Assembly: GCA_964516925.1 (NCBI GenBank)
Contig: CAZEXL010000002.1
Span: forward strand, 1-64,000
Direction: 5' to 3'
Length of the DNA stretch: 64,000 nucleotides
Source: CAG-552 sp964516925
GTDB taxonomy: Bacteria; Bacillota; Clostridia; Christensenellales; Pumilibacteraceae
Made by a program: the position numbers and the translations under genes. Within the stretch, counting starts at the first letter, position 1. Each line of letters begins with the position of its first letter. Shown here piece after piece: positions 24,894 to 34,576 of the stretch. The notes below the pieces were generated by a model. It had not been told where the DNA came from. It made no database searches and was given only the letters and a program-made list of their open reading frames with translations.

Positions 24894-26170
24894 TCGATTC
24901 TCCTTAATCTTGCCACAAAGAATCCGTCCGCACCGTCGTTGATATGCGGAAAAAGTTTAACCATTCCGTTATCCGACGAATACGGCGATTGGATTTTATC
25001 CAGCCGATAATTAGGATTGTTTTTTAAAAACTCAAAAACGTTATCTTCATTCTCTTCCTGAAAAACGGTACAAGTAGAATAACACAAAAAACCACCAACC
25101 TTGACGTAATTTTTTGCGCACTCTAATATAGACATTTGCGTCTTTTTTATTTCTTCGATATCCGAATATTTTTTATTAAAAAGGACGTCCGGTTTATTTT
25201 TATAAACGCCTATCCCGCTACACGGAACGTCACAAATAACCATGTCGGCAACATCATACCATTCCGGCATAATTTCGGTTGCGTCACATAACATCGGTTT
25301 AATATTAGAACGCATTCGCGCTGCATATTTTTTAATCAATTCTACTCGATGCGGATACAAATCGCAACATGTAATTTTTGCATTAGGACGCAACTCATAT
25401 AAATAGATCGATTTTCCGCCGGGAGCGCCGCATAAATCAATTACGGTAGGTGCATCGAAACAATTCGGCAAATAGCAATTAACAGCTATCATTGATGATA
25501 ATGATTGTACAGTAAATTCGCTCTTGTTTAGCAAATTTAAGACATTATGCGTGACATAATATCCGTATTCAGTTTTAGAATAGAGCGATTTTTCGATTTT
25601 TTTCTCAAATTCACTCTTTGAAATTACTCTAGAATTATGTCTTATGTGCGTTAATTTATTTGGTTCGTATCGAAAAAAATCTTGTGTAAAATCAAAGCCG
25701 CATTGCTTAACGAGCTTTGCGCAGATCCATTCGGGTACGCTGTATCGTATCGATAAAAACTTTACATCGTCGATTTCGCCCCTATTCGGAATAGCGAACG
25801 TTTCGCTACTTCTTAGTACGGCATTCACGAAGGCGCTAACACCGCCCTTACCGACCTTTTTGGCAAGATCAACAGTTTCGTTAATGGCGGCATAAATCGG
25901 CGTTGACATATAGCGCATACGATAAAGCCCGACTTTGATTATTGTACCTACGCTTGTTTTGGGCATCCGTTCAGTTAAAGATTTTATAATATAATCAAAC
26001 TGGACACTCTTATCCAAAACGCCATAGAATAAATTGCTTATATACGCTCTGTCTTTCTCATCTTTTATACCCTTCAAGCAATCGTTAAGCACAAGCGAAG
26101 CATAACCGTTATCGATAAGAACTTCGCTTAAAAGTCTATAGCATATAATTTCTCTTTCGTTATTTTCCAA
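24890..26170 (-). CDS. rsmB: 16S rRNA (C967-C5)-methyltransferase RsmB
   Basis: A 426-residue SAM-dependent RNA cytosine methyltransferase. The N-terminal NusB-like domain covers about 1-140. The catalytic domain has VIDLCGAPGGKS (SAM binding), VICDVPCSGIGVYKNKPD (motif IV with its PC cysteine) and CYSTCTVFQEEN (motif VI catalytic cysteine). It overlaps fmt by 11 bp and rlmN by 4 bp. Confidence 0.95.
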   Translation of the reverse strand: MENNEREIICYRLLSEVLIDNGYASLVLNDCLKGIKDEKDRAYISNLFYGVLDKSVQFDYIIKSLTERMPKTSVGTIIKVGLYRMRYMSTPIYAAINETVDLAKKVGKGGVSAFVNAVLRSSETFAIPNRGEIDDVKFLSIRYSVPEWICAKLVKQCGFDFTQDFFRYEPNKLTHIRHNSRVISKSEFEKKIEKSLYSKTEYGYYVTHNVLNLLNKSEFTVQSLSSMIAVNCYLPNCFDAPTVIDLCGAPGGKSIYLYELRPNAKITCCDLYPHRVELIKKYAARMRSNIKPMLCDATEIMPEWYDVADMVICDVPCSGIGVYKNKPDVLFNKKYSDIEEIKKTQMSILECAKNYVKVGGFLCYSTCTVFQEENEDNVFEFLKNNPNYRLDKIQSPYSSDNGMVKLFPHINDGADGFFVARLRRIE

Positions 26171-27074
26171 AATATTCTCCGATCGTCAATTTATTACCGT
26201 TTAAAAATTCAGATGTAGACATCACTTTTTTACCCGGAGCTTGAAGATATAAAACTCTTATCGCCCCGGCTCCGCAAGCAATGATGAGTTCATTTCGACA
26301 CGCCGAAATGATTTCACCGGGATTCCCAACTCCTTCAGCATACTCAACGGCGTATATCTTAATTCGCTGCTCATCATAATACGTATACGCAATAGGATTA
26401 GGATTAAACGCCCTAACTAGCCTGCATATTACATTTGCGTCGTTATTCCAATCGATACAAGCATCTTCTTTGTAAATTTTTTTGCACAAACTTACGCGCG
26501 ACTCATCTTGCTTTGTTCGTTTCGCTTTTCCACATTGAATCTCATTCAAAACCTCCAACAGCAAATCCGAGCCAACTTGCGCTAGACATTCACTAAGTTC
26601 TCCAGTAGTCATATTGTCAATCGTAACCGAACGCGCTCCGAGAATATCCCCCGAATCCATTCCCGCCGACGTTTGCATAATGGTTACTCCCGTTTCCGCA
26701 TCGCCGTTTAATATAGCCGTTTGAATGGGAGAACTTCCCCTATATTTTGGGAGCAGCGACGCATGAACGTTTATTATGCCAAAGCGAGGTAAATCGATAA
26801 TTTCCTGAGATAAAATTTGTCCGTATGCTGCCGTAATATAAACGTCCGCATTAAAGCCTCTAAGTTCCTCAACGTGATTTTTAATTCTTTCGAATTGATA
26901 CGATTTTACCCCATGCGACAATGCAAACTTCTTCGTTGGCGTAGGAATAAGTTCACCTTTGCGATTTTTTGCCCTGTCGGGCTGCGAAACAACGGCTACA
27001 ACTTCATGCTTATTAATTAATTTTTCTAAAACAGTAACCGCAAAATCCGGAGTACCCATAAAAACGATGCGCAT
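26160..27074 (-). CDS. fmt: Methionyl-tRNA formyltransferase
   Basis: Formylates initiator Met-tRNA. Hallmarks: MRIVFMGTPDFAVTVLEKL at the start, then GIINVHASLLPKYRGSSPIQ with the catalytic Asn and His, and TSAGMDSGDIL with the catalytic Asp. A C-terminal OB-like domain follows from about 205. At 304 residues it is of normal length. It sits 2 bp after def, its functional partner that removes the formyl group. Confidence 0.97.
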   Translation of the reverse strand: MRIVFMGTPDFAVTVLEKLINKHEVVAVVSQPDRAKNRKGELIPTPTKKFALSHGVKSYQFERIKNHVEELRGFNADVYITAAYGQILSQEIIDLPRFGIINVHASLLPKYRGSSPIQTAILNGDAETGVTIMQTSAGMDSGDILGARSVTIDNMTTGELSECLAQVGSDLLLEVLNEIQCGKAKRTKQDESRVSLCKKIYKEDACIDWNNDANVICRLVRAFNPNPIAYTYYDEQRIKIYAVEYAEGVGNPGEIISACRNELIIACGAGAIRVLYLQAPGKKVMSTSEFLNGNKLTIGEYFGK

Positions 27075-27076
27075 AT

Positions 27077-27541
27077 CTACTCCTTTATCGTGTTAATTAC
27101 CTTGTCTATGTAAAGTATTCCGTCCAAATGATCTATTTCATGGCAAAAAGCGACAGCAGTAAGGTCGCTGACTTTGTATTTATTTAATTTCCCATGCCTG
27201 TCCATAGCTTCTACCCAAACAGTTTGCGGGCGTTCCACCAAGCCGTGTTCGCCGGGAATGGACAAACAGCCTTCCACGTTTCTCTGCTTGCCAATAGTTT
27301 TTATTATTTTGGGATTTACTAATTCATAAATCGTTTTTCCGTCAATGCTCACTACGCACATTCTTTTAGGAATACCGACTTGGGGCGCAGCTAAGCCGAC
27401 TCCGTCAGCTGCAAACATCGTCTCGATCATATCGTCGAGCGTAACGCCTAAGCGTTCGTTAAACAAAGTTACTTCATAACATTTCTCTCTTAGTACGGGT
27501 TGTCCGACTTGAACTATTTCTCTTAAAGCCATCTTTTTCAC
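27077..27541 (-). CDS. def: Peptide deformylase
   Basis: A metalloenzyme that removes the N-formyl group from new proteins. The three motifs are complete: GVGLAAPQVG, EGCLSIPG (cysteine metal ligand) and HEIDHLDG (two histidine ligands and the catalytic Glu). At 154 residues it is the short form usual in clostridia. It lies between priA and fmt with gaps of 2-3 bp. Confidence 0.97.
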   Translation of the reverse strand: MKKMALREIVQVGQPVLREKCYEVTLFNERLGVTLDDMIETMFAADGVGLAAPQVGIPKRMCVVSIDGKTIYELVNPKIIKTIGKQRNVEGCLSIPGEHGLVERPQTVWVEAMDRHGKLNKYKVSDLTAVAFCHEIDHLDGILYIDKVINTIKE

Positions 27542-27544
27542 CTC

Positions 27545-29731
27545 TTAGTTTAAATCGTTAGGATTAATTTCAACATTAACGCCGACCTTATTGGTTTTGT
27601 TTTCGTCAGCTATTTTATAAATTTCAGATAAAGAATCGAAGTTAGGCAACAATCGCATAAGCACTTGCGCTCTTCGTTGATTTTTAATCAACCTAAGCGG
27701 AGACCACATGTACCCCAAAAAGACAAATCGCTTATCGTCTTTTGCCATTAGTTTAATCTTTTCATAAATGCGTTGCAATGTATCTTTAACATCCGATTCG
27801 GATTCGCCGTAAACAAGCACTCGAACTATCTTTGTAAACGGCGGAAACATAGTTACTTCGCGTAAATTACATTCCTTATCAAAAAAGCCCTTGTAGTCGC
27901 CGTTAACGGCAAATTTATACACGTAATGATTAGGAGAATACGTCTGCAAAACGACTTTGCCCGATTTTTTATCTCGTCCCGCTCTTCCCGCAACCTGCGT
28001 AATTAATTGATAAGTCCTTTCAACACTGCGATAATCGTTAAAATGCAAACTCATATCAGCATCGACGATTCCAACTAAAGTAACGTCCGGAAAATCATGT
28101 CCTTTTGCAATCATCTGCGTACCGACAAGCAATTTGGATTTTTGCGTTGCAAAGTCGTGAAGAATGTTTAGATGCGCATTTTTATTTTGCGTCGTATCGT
28201 TGTCCATACGCAAAACCGTTTCGCTTGGAAACATTTCTTTTAACTTTTCGGCAACTTGTTCCGTCCCCCAAAAACCCCGTTTTATGTGTTCGGACCCGCA
28301 ATTCGGACAAACGGTTAACATCTTATACCTGTTTCCGCAATAGTGACATTTTAGCGTGTTTTCTTCTTTATGGTACACAAGCGAAACGTCACATTGCTCG
28401 CATTTAGCCACGTATCCGCATGCGCGACACATAACGTAAGACGAGTACCCGCGTCGATTAATAAAAATTATCGCTTGATTCCCGGCATCTATGCATTTAT
28501 GCAATTCGTCTTCAAGTTTTGACGAAAACACTCCGTTATTACCGTTTAAGACTTCGTTACGCATATCGACAACCGACATATCGGGCAACGGACGTTTATT
28601 AACTCGATTTTTAAGTTCAAGCAAAGTATATTCGCCCTTAACCGCTTTATAGTAACTCTCGATCGACGGCGTTGCGCTGCCTAATATTAAATTGCAACCG
28701 TTGAATTTTTTTCTGAATTCTGCAATTTCCGAAGTTACGTACCTAGGTCTGCTTTCGGACGTATAACTGCCGTCGTGTTCTTCGTCAATAATTATAATTC
28801 CGACGTTTTTCAGCGGAGCAAAAACAGCAGAACGAGCGCCAACCGCCACCAAAGCTTCTCCGGTTATCAGCCTACGCCATTCGTCAAAACGTTCCCCTGC
28901 GCTAAGTCCGCTGTGCAATAACGCCACACAACTGCCGAATCTGGCACGAAACGATGCTAAAACTTGCGGCGTAAGCGAAATCTCCGGAACGAGCATTATT
29001 GCCGTTTTGCCTTGTGACAAAATCTTGGCTATACAATGCATATACACTTCGGTTTTACCGCTACCGGTTACGCCGTGCAATAAAAACGTCTTGCCCGATT
29101 GTGAAAGAATATTATTTACGACGTCTTGCTGAGCTTCGGTCAACGTTATACTATTGCTGCTTATTGCAATGTCCGAGTACGGTGAACGTTTAACTTCTAC
29201 GTCCCTTACCGTAAGTATGTCACGCATAATTAGGTTTCTTACGCTAGCAGCCGAACAATTTGCATTAATTTCGGTTAATGGCACTTCGCCTCTTTCCAAA
29301 ACGTATTTTAAAGCCGCATGTTGACCGACGGCAGAAGGCTTAATAAGATTTTGCGGTCCTATGCAATCAGGATTAACCGATACGAACTTTTTGCATAATT
29401 CTTTTACTTTTCCGTTTCGCATCTGAGTCGGAATAAAAAGCCTCAATGCGTCTATTACCCTAACGTGATATCGCTCGCACATATAGCGCATAAGCTCAAA
29501 CATTTCGTCCGTAATAACAGGATAATCATCCAGCCTTTTTATAACGCTTTTAATTTTATCTAACGGAATATCAGAGCTTTCTACTATTTCTATAACATAC
29601 CCTTCGATTTGTCTTGATCCAAAAGGAACCAAAACACGACAACCGGGCTGTAAAGACAAATTTTCAAAAGAATAATCAAAAATTCTGTCGAGCTCATCGT
29701 TACTTATATCGACTATAACTCTAGCATACAT
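27545..29731 (-). CDS. priA: Primosomal protein N' (replication restart helicase PriA)
   Basis: Restarts replication at collapsed forks. The 3'-end-binding domain covers about 1-100. The helicase core has GVTGSGKTEVYM (Walker A) and IIIDEEHDGSY (Walker B). Between the lobes are zinc-binding pairs in CRACGYVAKCEQC and CHYCGNRYKMLTVCPNC. The frame is open to 29761, but MYARVIVDI at 29731 matches the usual start. From there the product is 728 residues. It overlaps coaBC by 11 bp. Confidence 0.95.
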   Translation of the reverse strand: MYARVIVDISNDELDRIFDYSFENLSLQPGCRVLVPFGSRQIEGYVIEIVESSDIPLDKIKSVIKRLDDYPVITDEMFELMRYMCERYHVRVIDALRLFIPTQMRNGKVKELCKKFVSVNPDCIGPQNLIKPSAVGQHAALKYVLERGEVPLTEINANCSAASVRNLIMRDILTVRDVEVKRSPYSDIAISSNSITLTEAQQDVVNNILSQSGKTFLLHGVTGSGKTEVYMHCIAKILSQGKTAIMLVPEISLTPQVLASFRARFGSCVALLHSGLSAGERFDEWRRLITGEALVAVGARSAVFAPLKNVGIIIIDEEHDGSYTSESRPRYVTSEIAEFRKKFNGCNLILGSATPSIESYYKAVKGEYTLLELKNRVNKRPLPDMSVVDMRNEVLNGNNGVFSSKLEDELHKCIDAGNQAIIFINRRGYSSYVMCRACGYVAKCEQCDVSLVYHKEENTLKCHYCGNRYKMLTVCPNCGSEHIKRGFWGTEQVAEKLKEMFPSETVLRMDNDTTQNKNAHLNILHDFATQKSKLLVGTQMIAKGHDFPDVTLVGIVDADMSLHFNDYRSVERTYQLITQVAGRAGRDKKSGKVVLQTYSPNHYVYKFAVNGDYKGFFDKECNLREVTMFPPFTKIVRVLVYGESESDVKDTLQRIYEKIKLMAKDDKRFVFLGYMWSPLRLIKNQRRAQVLMRLLPNFDSLSEIYKIADENKTNKVGVNVEINPNDLN

Positions 29732-30905
29732 CTTGAATTTTATCCAAAATAACATCCGCAAGCTCTAGCTTGGTCATCTTTTTTAAGGGGGTAATTTCTT
29801 TATCCGTAACAAACGTAGCTACGTTAGTGTCAACGTTAAATCCTGCACCTTCTTGCGTAACGTCGTTCGCAACGACTAAATCCGCTTTCTTTGCAGCTAA
29901 CTTAGCTTTGGCGTTTTGGATCAGATTATCAGTTTCCGCCGCAAATACGATGAGTTTTCGATCGCCTTTTTTGCTACCGATCGAAGCCGCAATGTCAACG
30001 TTTTTAATCAATTCCAAATTAAGCTGCGCGCTTTTAATTTTTGTAGAACTTATATCCTTAACTTTATAGTCGGCAGGCGCAGCCGCCATAATGACGTAAT
30101 CAGCCGATTTATAATATGCGTTTACCGCAGAGTACATTTCATCCGTAGTAGAAACATTTACGGTAACGGCTTCTTGCGGAACAGTCGCAGAAATAAATCC
30201 GCTTATTGCTATAACTTTCGCACCGCGTTTTAGCGCGCATTCTATCAATGCAACGCCCATTTTACCGCTACTAGAATTAGTGATAAATCTGACGGGATCA
30301 ATGGGCTCGCGTGTAGAACCGAGCGAAACCAACACGGTTTTACCGACAAAATCGCGTTTAGGAAAAATAGTTTCGACTATTTTGTTTACGATGGTTTCAG
30401 GTTCGGCAAGCCTACCTTTTCCTACGTCTCCGCAAGCCAAAACTCCGCTGTCGGGTTCAATAAAAATACATCCGCGCTTACGTAAAATATTTTCATTGTC
30501 TTTATATGCCGCGCTTTCATACATATTAACGTTCATTGCCGGAGCAATAACAATCGGCGAAGTAGTTGCCATAATTGTAGTAGACAAAAAATCATCCGCA
30601 ATTCCCGATGCAAGTTTACCTACAACGTTTGCCGTGCAAGGCGCAATAAGAAAGAGATCGCATTTTTTCGCAAGCGAAATATGTTCGACCTCCCACTCGC
30701 GATGAGGATCGAAATTTTTTTGAATAACTTTATTGCCCGAAAGCGTTTCGAAAGTTAGCGGCGATACAAACTCGGTAGCGTTTTCTGTCATTACCACATG
30801 AACGTTTGCTCCGAGTTTTTTTAAACGACTGACTATTTCACACGATTTATATGCCGCTATTCCGCCACTAACGCAAACGGCGATTGTTTTCCCGCTAAGT
30901 ATCAA
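29721..30905 (-). CDS. coaBC: Bifunctional phosphopantothenoylcysteine decarboxylase/synthase
   Basis: Two consecutive steps of coenzyme A synthesis. The N-terminal CoaC flavodoxin-like part (1 to about 185) has VCVSGGIAAYKSCEIV, APCTANVVGKLASGIADD and the PAMNVNMY motif. The C-terminal CoaB part has SLGSTREPIDPVRFITNSSSG, AAPADYK and KADLVVAND. The length of 394 residues is standard. It lies 3 bp after rpoZ. Confidence 0.96.
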   Translation of the reverse strand: MILSGKTIAVCVSGGIAAYKSCEIVSRLKKLGANVHVVMTENATEFVSPLTFETLSGNKVIQKNFDPHREWEVEHISLAKKCDLFLIAPCTANVVGKLASGIADDFLSTTIMATTSPIVIAPAMNVNMYESAAYKDNENILRKRGCIFIEPDSGVLACGDVGKGRLAEPETIVNKIVETIFPKRDFVGKTVLVSLGSTREPIDPVRFITNSSSGKMGVALIECALKRGAKVIAISGFISATVPQEAVTVNVSTTDEMYSAVNAYYKSADYVIMAAAPADYKVKDISSTKIKSAQLNLELIKNVDIAASIGSKKGDRKLIVFAAETDNLIQNAKAKLAAKKADLVVANDVTQEGAGFNVDTNVATFVTDKEITPLKKMTKLELADVILDKIQDVC

Positions 30906-30908
30906 CCT

Positions 30909-31106
30909 TTAATCCTCGTATGCCAATTTTACTTTGCCGGTATATACTTCTTTTGACGCATATGAAATGGGATTAGTATTCATTTCTTTAAGCATATCAA
31001 TCTTTTTATCTTCGAGATATCTTGCTCTTTGCGCAACCAAGCACACCAATGCATATTTACATCCTACTTTCTCTATTAATTTATCAATAGGCGGTTCAAT
31101 TAACAT
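30909..31106 (-). CDS. rpoZ: RNA polymerase omega subunit
   Basis: A 65-residue assembly subunit of RNA polymerase. MLIEPPIDKLIEKVGCKYALVCLVAQRAR is the conserved helix that clasps the beta-prime C-terminus. It sits between gmk and coaBC, as in most Firmicutes. Confidence 0.94.
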   Translation of the reverse strand: MLIEPPIDKLIEKVGCKYALVCLVAQRARYLEDKKIDMLKEMNTNPISYASKEVYTGKVKLAYED

Positions 31107-31118
31107 AATAATCCTCCT

Positions 31119-31721
31119 TTATTTACCAAGCATTTGCTTTATTTTTGTTTCGTTACGACAAATTCTGTTTCGCTCGGCTTTAATTATGTTTACGGTTTGT
31201 TCTATAGCCTCCGAAAGATCATCGTTAAAAACTATATAATCAAACATTTTGTACATAGAAAGTTCACGCTTTGCCTCGGATAAGCGACGAACAATACTTT
31301 CTTCAGAATCGGTTCTGCGTCCGCGCAATCGTTTTTCTAAGACATCAAACGAGGGCGGCATAATGAAAATCGAAACGCACTCGGGAAACTTTCGTTTAAT
31401 TTGCTCCGCCCCCACTACGTCAATTTCCAAAATTACGTTTTTGCCTTTAGCTACGCTGTCCGCAACAAATTTTTTTGGTGTTCCGTAAAAATTCCCGAAA
31501 ACATTCGCATACTCAAGAAGCTCGTCGTTTGCAATCATGCCTTCAAACTGTTCTTGCGTTTTAAAAAAATAATCGACACCGTCCACCTCTTTGCCGCGCG
31601 GCGCGCGCGTAGTCGCCGAAATCGACGAAACGGTATTCGACATACGTTCTAGCACAGAATGAAATATCGTGCCCTTGCCTGCACCGGAAGGTCCGGCAAT
31701 TATAATCAATAGCCCTGACAT
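31119..31721 (-). CDS. gmk: Guanylate kinase
   Basis: Phosphorylates GMP to GDP with ATP. The P-loop GPSGAGKGT is at 10-18, followed by SISATTRAPRGKEVDGVDYFF (GMP-binding) and LEYANVFGNFYGTP. The length of 200 residues is usual. It overlaps yicC by one base. The remA/DUF370 gene found between yicC and gmk in Bacillus is absent. Confidence 0.97.
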   Translation of the reverse strand: MSGLLIIIAGPSGAGKGTIFHSVLERMSNTVSSISATTRAPRGKEVDGVDYFFKTQEQFEGMIANDELLEYANVFGNFYGTPKKFVADSVAKGKNVILEIDVVGAEQIKRKFPECVSIFIMPPSFDVLEKRLRGRRTDSEESIVRRLSEAKRELSMYKMFDYIVFNDDLSEAIEQTVNIIKAERNRICRNETKIKQMLGK

Positions 31722-32590
31722 TATTCGACGTTCCTTACTTGTTCTTTTATTTTCTCAATTTCATTCTTCATCGCAATTACGTGATTAGTAATTTCTATAT
31801 CGTTGGACTTACTACCCATAGTATTTACTTCACGATTCATTTCTTGCGTAAGAAAATCAAGTTTACGGCCAAGCTCGCAATCAAGCGAAAGCGCATTAAC
31901 GAATTGATCGATATGCGACTGAAGTCTGCTGATTTCTTCGTTTATATCCGCTTTATCCGCAAAAAACGCAACTTCGTTCAAAAGCATCACTTCGTCTACT
32001 TCAACATCGCCAAGATATTCTTCGATGCGCTTCTTTAATTTTTCTCGATACTCGGCAACAACCAGCGGCGCGCGTAAAACGACGGCATCGAGATGCGCTT
32101 GAACGTTGCTTACAAGTTTTGAAAAATCGGCCTTTACGCTTTTGCCCTCACGACTTCGCATTTCATCCAACGCAAGGACGGCTTTTTGTGTTGCTTCACG
32201 CAACATATCGCAAAGCAAATCGGTATCCGATTCCGTGGTTATTGAAACCACGTCGTTAAATTTAAGAATTTCATAAGCGGTGAGCTCATCGTTAATTCCA
32301 AAACGCAGCCCCAAATCTTTCGCTGCGTCGATATACGCCTTTGCAAGCTCTTTATCTATGGCTATAGACTTTTCACCGCCAACGTCCTTGTAGTCAAAGT
32401 AAAAATCAACTGCCCCGCGTTTAATTACGGAAGAAATTTCTTTTCTTATTGTTTCGTCTCCGGCAACAAGAAATTTCGGCAATCTGGCGTTGATTTCCAA
32501 GAATCTATTGTTTACAGCCTTAAGCTCTACCGTGAGCGTTTTACTTTCGCGTTCGGCAACGCCCTTGCCGTACCCAGTCATGCTTTTCAA
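31721..32590 (-). CDS. YicC-family endoribonuclease
   Basis: A 289-residue YicC/YloC-family protein. Members are endoribonucleases implicated in RNA turnover. It begins KSMTGYGKGVAERESKTLTVELKAVNNRFLEI, the hallmark N-terminus, and ends with the DUF1732 region GRKLDFLTQEMNREVNTMGSKSND. The best start is TTG at 32590, six bases after AGAGGTG; the ATG at 32599 has no ribosome binding site. First gene of a long operon running to spoVM. Confidence 0.93.
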   Translation of the reverse strand: MKSMTGYGKGVAERESKTLTVELKAVNNRFLEINARLPKFLVAGDETIRKEISSVIKRGAVDFYFDYKDVGGEKSIAIDKELAKAYIDAAKDLGLRFGINDELTAYEILKFNDVVSITTESDTDLLCDMLREATQKAVLALDEMRSREGKSVKADFSKLVSNVQAHLDAVVLRAPLVVAEYREKLKKRIEEYLGDVEVDEVMLLNEVAFFADKADINEEISRLQSHIDQFVNALSLDCELGRKLDFLTQEMNREVNTMGSKSNDIEITNHVIAMKNEIEKIKEQVRNVE

Positions 32591-32613
32591 TTGGCACACC
32601 TCTCTTACCCAGT

Positions 32614-32642
32614 ATTATAACACACACAGAAAAATATTTCAA
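32614..32642 (-). promoter_or_regulatory. Promoter of the yicC-to-spoVM operon
   Basis: Minus strand: TTGAAA (32637-32642), 17-bp spacer, TATAAT (32614-32619), 24 bp before the yicC TTG. The -35 overlaps the ligA stop codon. Downstream junctions from yicC to spoVM are all short or overlapping, down to the terminator at 22411-22447. Confidence 0.83.
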
Positions 32643-34576
32643 GTGTTTGCAAGGGAGATAAACTCATTCTCGTCTATAATTTTAATGCCGTTCTTCTTTG
32701 CCTTTTCCAATTTAGAACCTGCATTTTCTCCGGCGATTACAAGCGTCGTTTCGGAAGTTACAGAGCTTTGGACTTCACCGCCGAGCTTTTCAATCATTTC
32801 AGCCGCAACACTTCGTTTAAAATTAGATAACGTTCCCGTTAATACAACCTTTTGACGAGCAAAAACGCCATCTTCGTTTCTGACGGAGAAAGTAGGATTT
32901 ATGCCCATTTTTTTAAGGTTTTCTATTACCGTTTTGTGCTTTATAAAATAATTAATTATGCATTCTGCCGTTATCGGTCCCATATCCGACAACGATAGCA
33001 AGTCATCGATATCTGCGGCAACAAGAGCATCAATAGTTAAAAACTTCTTAGCTAAGTCGGACGCAAGTTTCTTTCCGACGTTTAAAATTCCGAGCGCATT
33101 GATAAAATGCGCCAAATCGACATCGTTTTTACTAGAGCGAATCGATTTAATGAGATTGTTGATTTTTCTTTCTTTAAATCCTTCCAACCCGTATAAATCG
33201 TCGTACGTTAATTCATATATGCGTTCAAACGAATTAACACCTAGTTTATCGTACAAAAGCCCAATGGTTTTTTCACTTAAACCGTCTATATCCATACAAT
33301 CTTTTTCGCAAAAATGTGAAAGCCTTGCTACAATTTGCGTGCGACAGCCGTATTCGTTAGGACAAAATAAATTTGCTCCGTTTTCAAAGAGTTTTTCGCC
33401 ACACGACGGACATTCGACAGGCATCACTACGTCTTTTCCGTTAAGTTCTTCGGCAACGCCAAGTACCTCCGGAATAACGTCGTTGCTACGCCTTATAAAT
33501 ATTTTACTGCCGATTTTAATTTTTTTGCGTTGTATATCGCCGTAATTATTAAGAGTTGCTCGCTTTACTATTGCGCCGCAAAGTTCAACCGGCGCTACTT
33601 CTGCAATCGGAGTAACCTTTCCCGTTCGCCCAACCTGCCACACGACGTTATTAAGTAAAGTAGAAACCTCTTCGGCTTCAAACTTATACGCTATCGCCCA
33701 GCGAGGAAACTTATCGGTAAAACCAAGTTTCTCGCGCACAGCAACATCGTTAACTTTTACGACCATTCCGTCTATCGCAAAATCTAGATTATCTCTATCA
33801 ATCTTCGATATTTCACTAATTATCTCATTTATGTCAGACGTAATAAGCAGTTTTTCAGTCTTAAAATGATTTTCTTTGAGCACTTCAATCATTTTTTGCT
33901 GCGAAGAAATATCTTCGTCGCTGTAATTTACGTTGTAAAATATGACGTCTAAATTTCTGGACGCAGTCACTTTCGGATCCAAATTTCGTATCGCGCCGGC
34001 TACGCCGTTACGTGCGTTTTTTAGCGGCTCCTTTGCCACGGCATTGTACGCAGCAAGCGAACTTAGTCTCATTATTCCCTCGCCTTGCACTTCCATTAAA
34101 CCTTTGTGCGGAATAGAAAGCGGAACCGACTTTATCGTTTTAACTTGCTCGGTAACGTCTTCGCCCACGACGCCGTTGCCACGAGTGGACGCCACGGATA
34201 GTTTTCCGTTTTCGTAAGTAAGGCAAAGCGTAAGACCGTCAAGCTTATATTCCAACGTATATTCGATAGGTCCACCAAACATTTTTACAAGCTTGTCGTC
34301 CCAAGAAATAAGCTCGTCGAAAGTTTTACATTTGTCCAAACTGTATAGTCTGTTTATGTGCTTGTGTTGCACAAATTTTTGGATAGGTTCTCCGCCTACT
34401 CTTTTAGTAGGAGAATCGTCGAAAACCACTCCGCTTTGCTTTTCTAACACAACGAGTTCGTCATATAATTCATCGTATTCTTTATCGGAGACGGTCGGAT
34501 TATCAAGCACATAATATTCGTAAGCGTATTTGTTTAACACGGCGATTAATTCTTGCATTCTTTTTAAAATATCCAT
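32639..34576 (-). CDS. ligA: NAD-dependent DNA ligase
   Basis: Seals nicks in replication and repair. The adenylation domain has the nucleophile K111 in YKLDGL. The OB fold, a C4 zinc finger (CPSCGE and a later CPNEYGC), helix-hairpin-helix repeats and a C-terminal BRCT domain (about 570-645, VVLTGTLSNFKRSVAAEMIE) follow. At 645 residues it is a little short of the usual 670 but all domains are present. It starts directly after pcrA stops. Confidence 0.97.
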   Translation of the reverse strand: MDILKRMQELIAVLNKYAYEYYVLDNPTVSDKEYDELYDELVVLEKQSGVVFDDSPTKRVGGEPIQKFVQHKHINRLYSLDKCKTFDELISWDDKLVKMFGGPIEYTLEYKLDGLTLCLTYENGKLSVASTRGNGVVGEDVTEQVKTIKSVPLSIPHKGLMEVQGEGIMRLSSLAAYNAVAKEPLKNARNGVAGAIRNLDPKVTASRNLDVIFYNVNYSDEDISSQQKMIEVLKENHFKTEKLLITSDINEIISEISKIDRDNLDFAIDGMVVKVNDVAVREKLGFTDKFPRWAIAYKFEAEEVSTLLNNVVWQVGRTGKVTPIAEVAPVELCGAIVKRATLNNYGDIQRKKIKIGSKIFIRRSNDVIPEVLGVAEELNGKDVVMPVECPSCGEKLFENGANLFCPNEYGCRTQIVARLSHFCEKDCMDIDGLSEKTIGLLYDKLGVNSFERIYELTYDDLYGLEGFKERKINNLIKSIRSSKNDVDLAHFINALGILNVGKKLASDLAKKFLTIDALVAADIDDLLSLSDMGPITAECIINYFIKHKTVIENLKKMGINPTFSVRNEDGVFARQKVVLTGTLSNFKRSVAAEMIEKLGGEVQSSVTSETTLVIAGENAGSKLEKAKKNGIKIIDENEFISLANT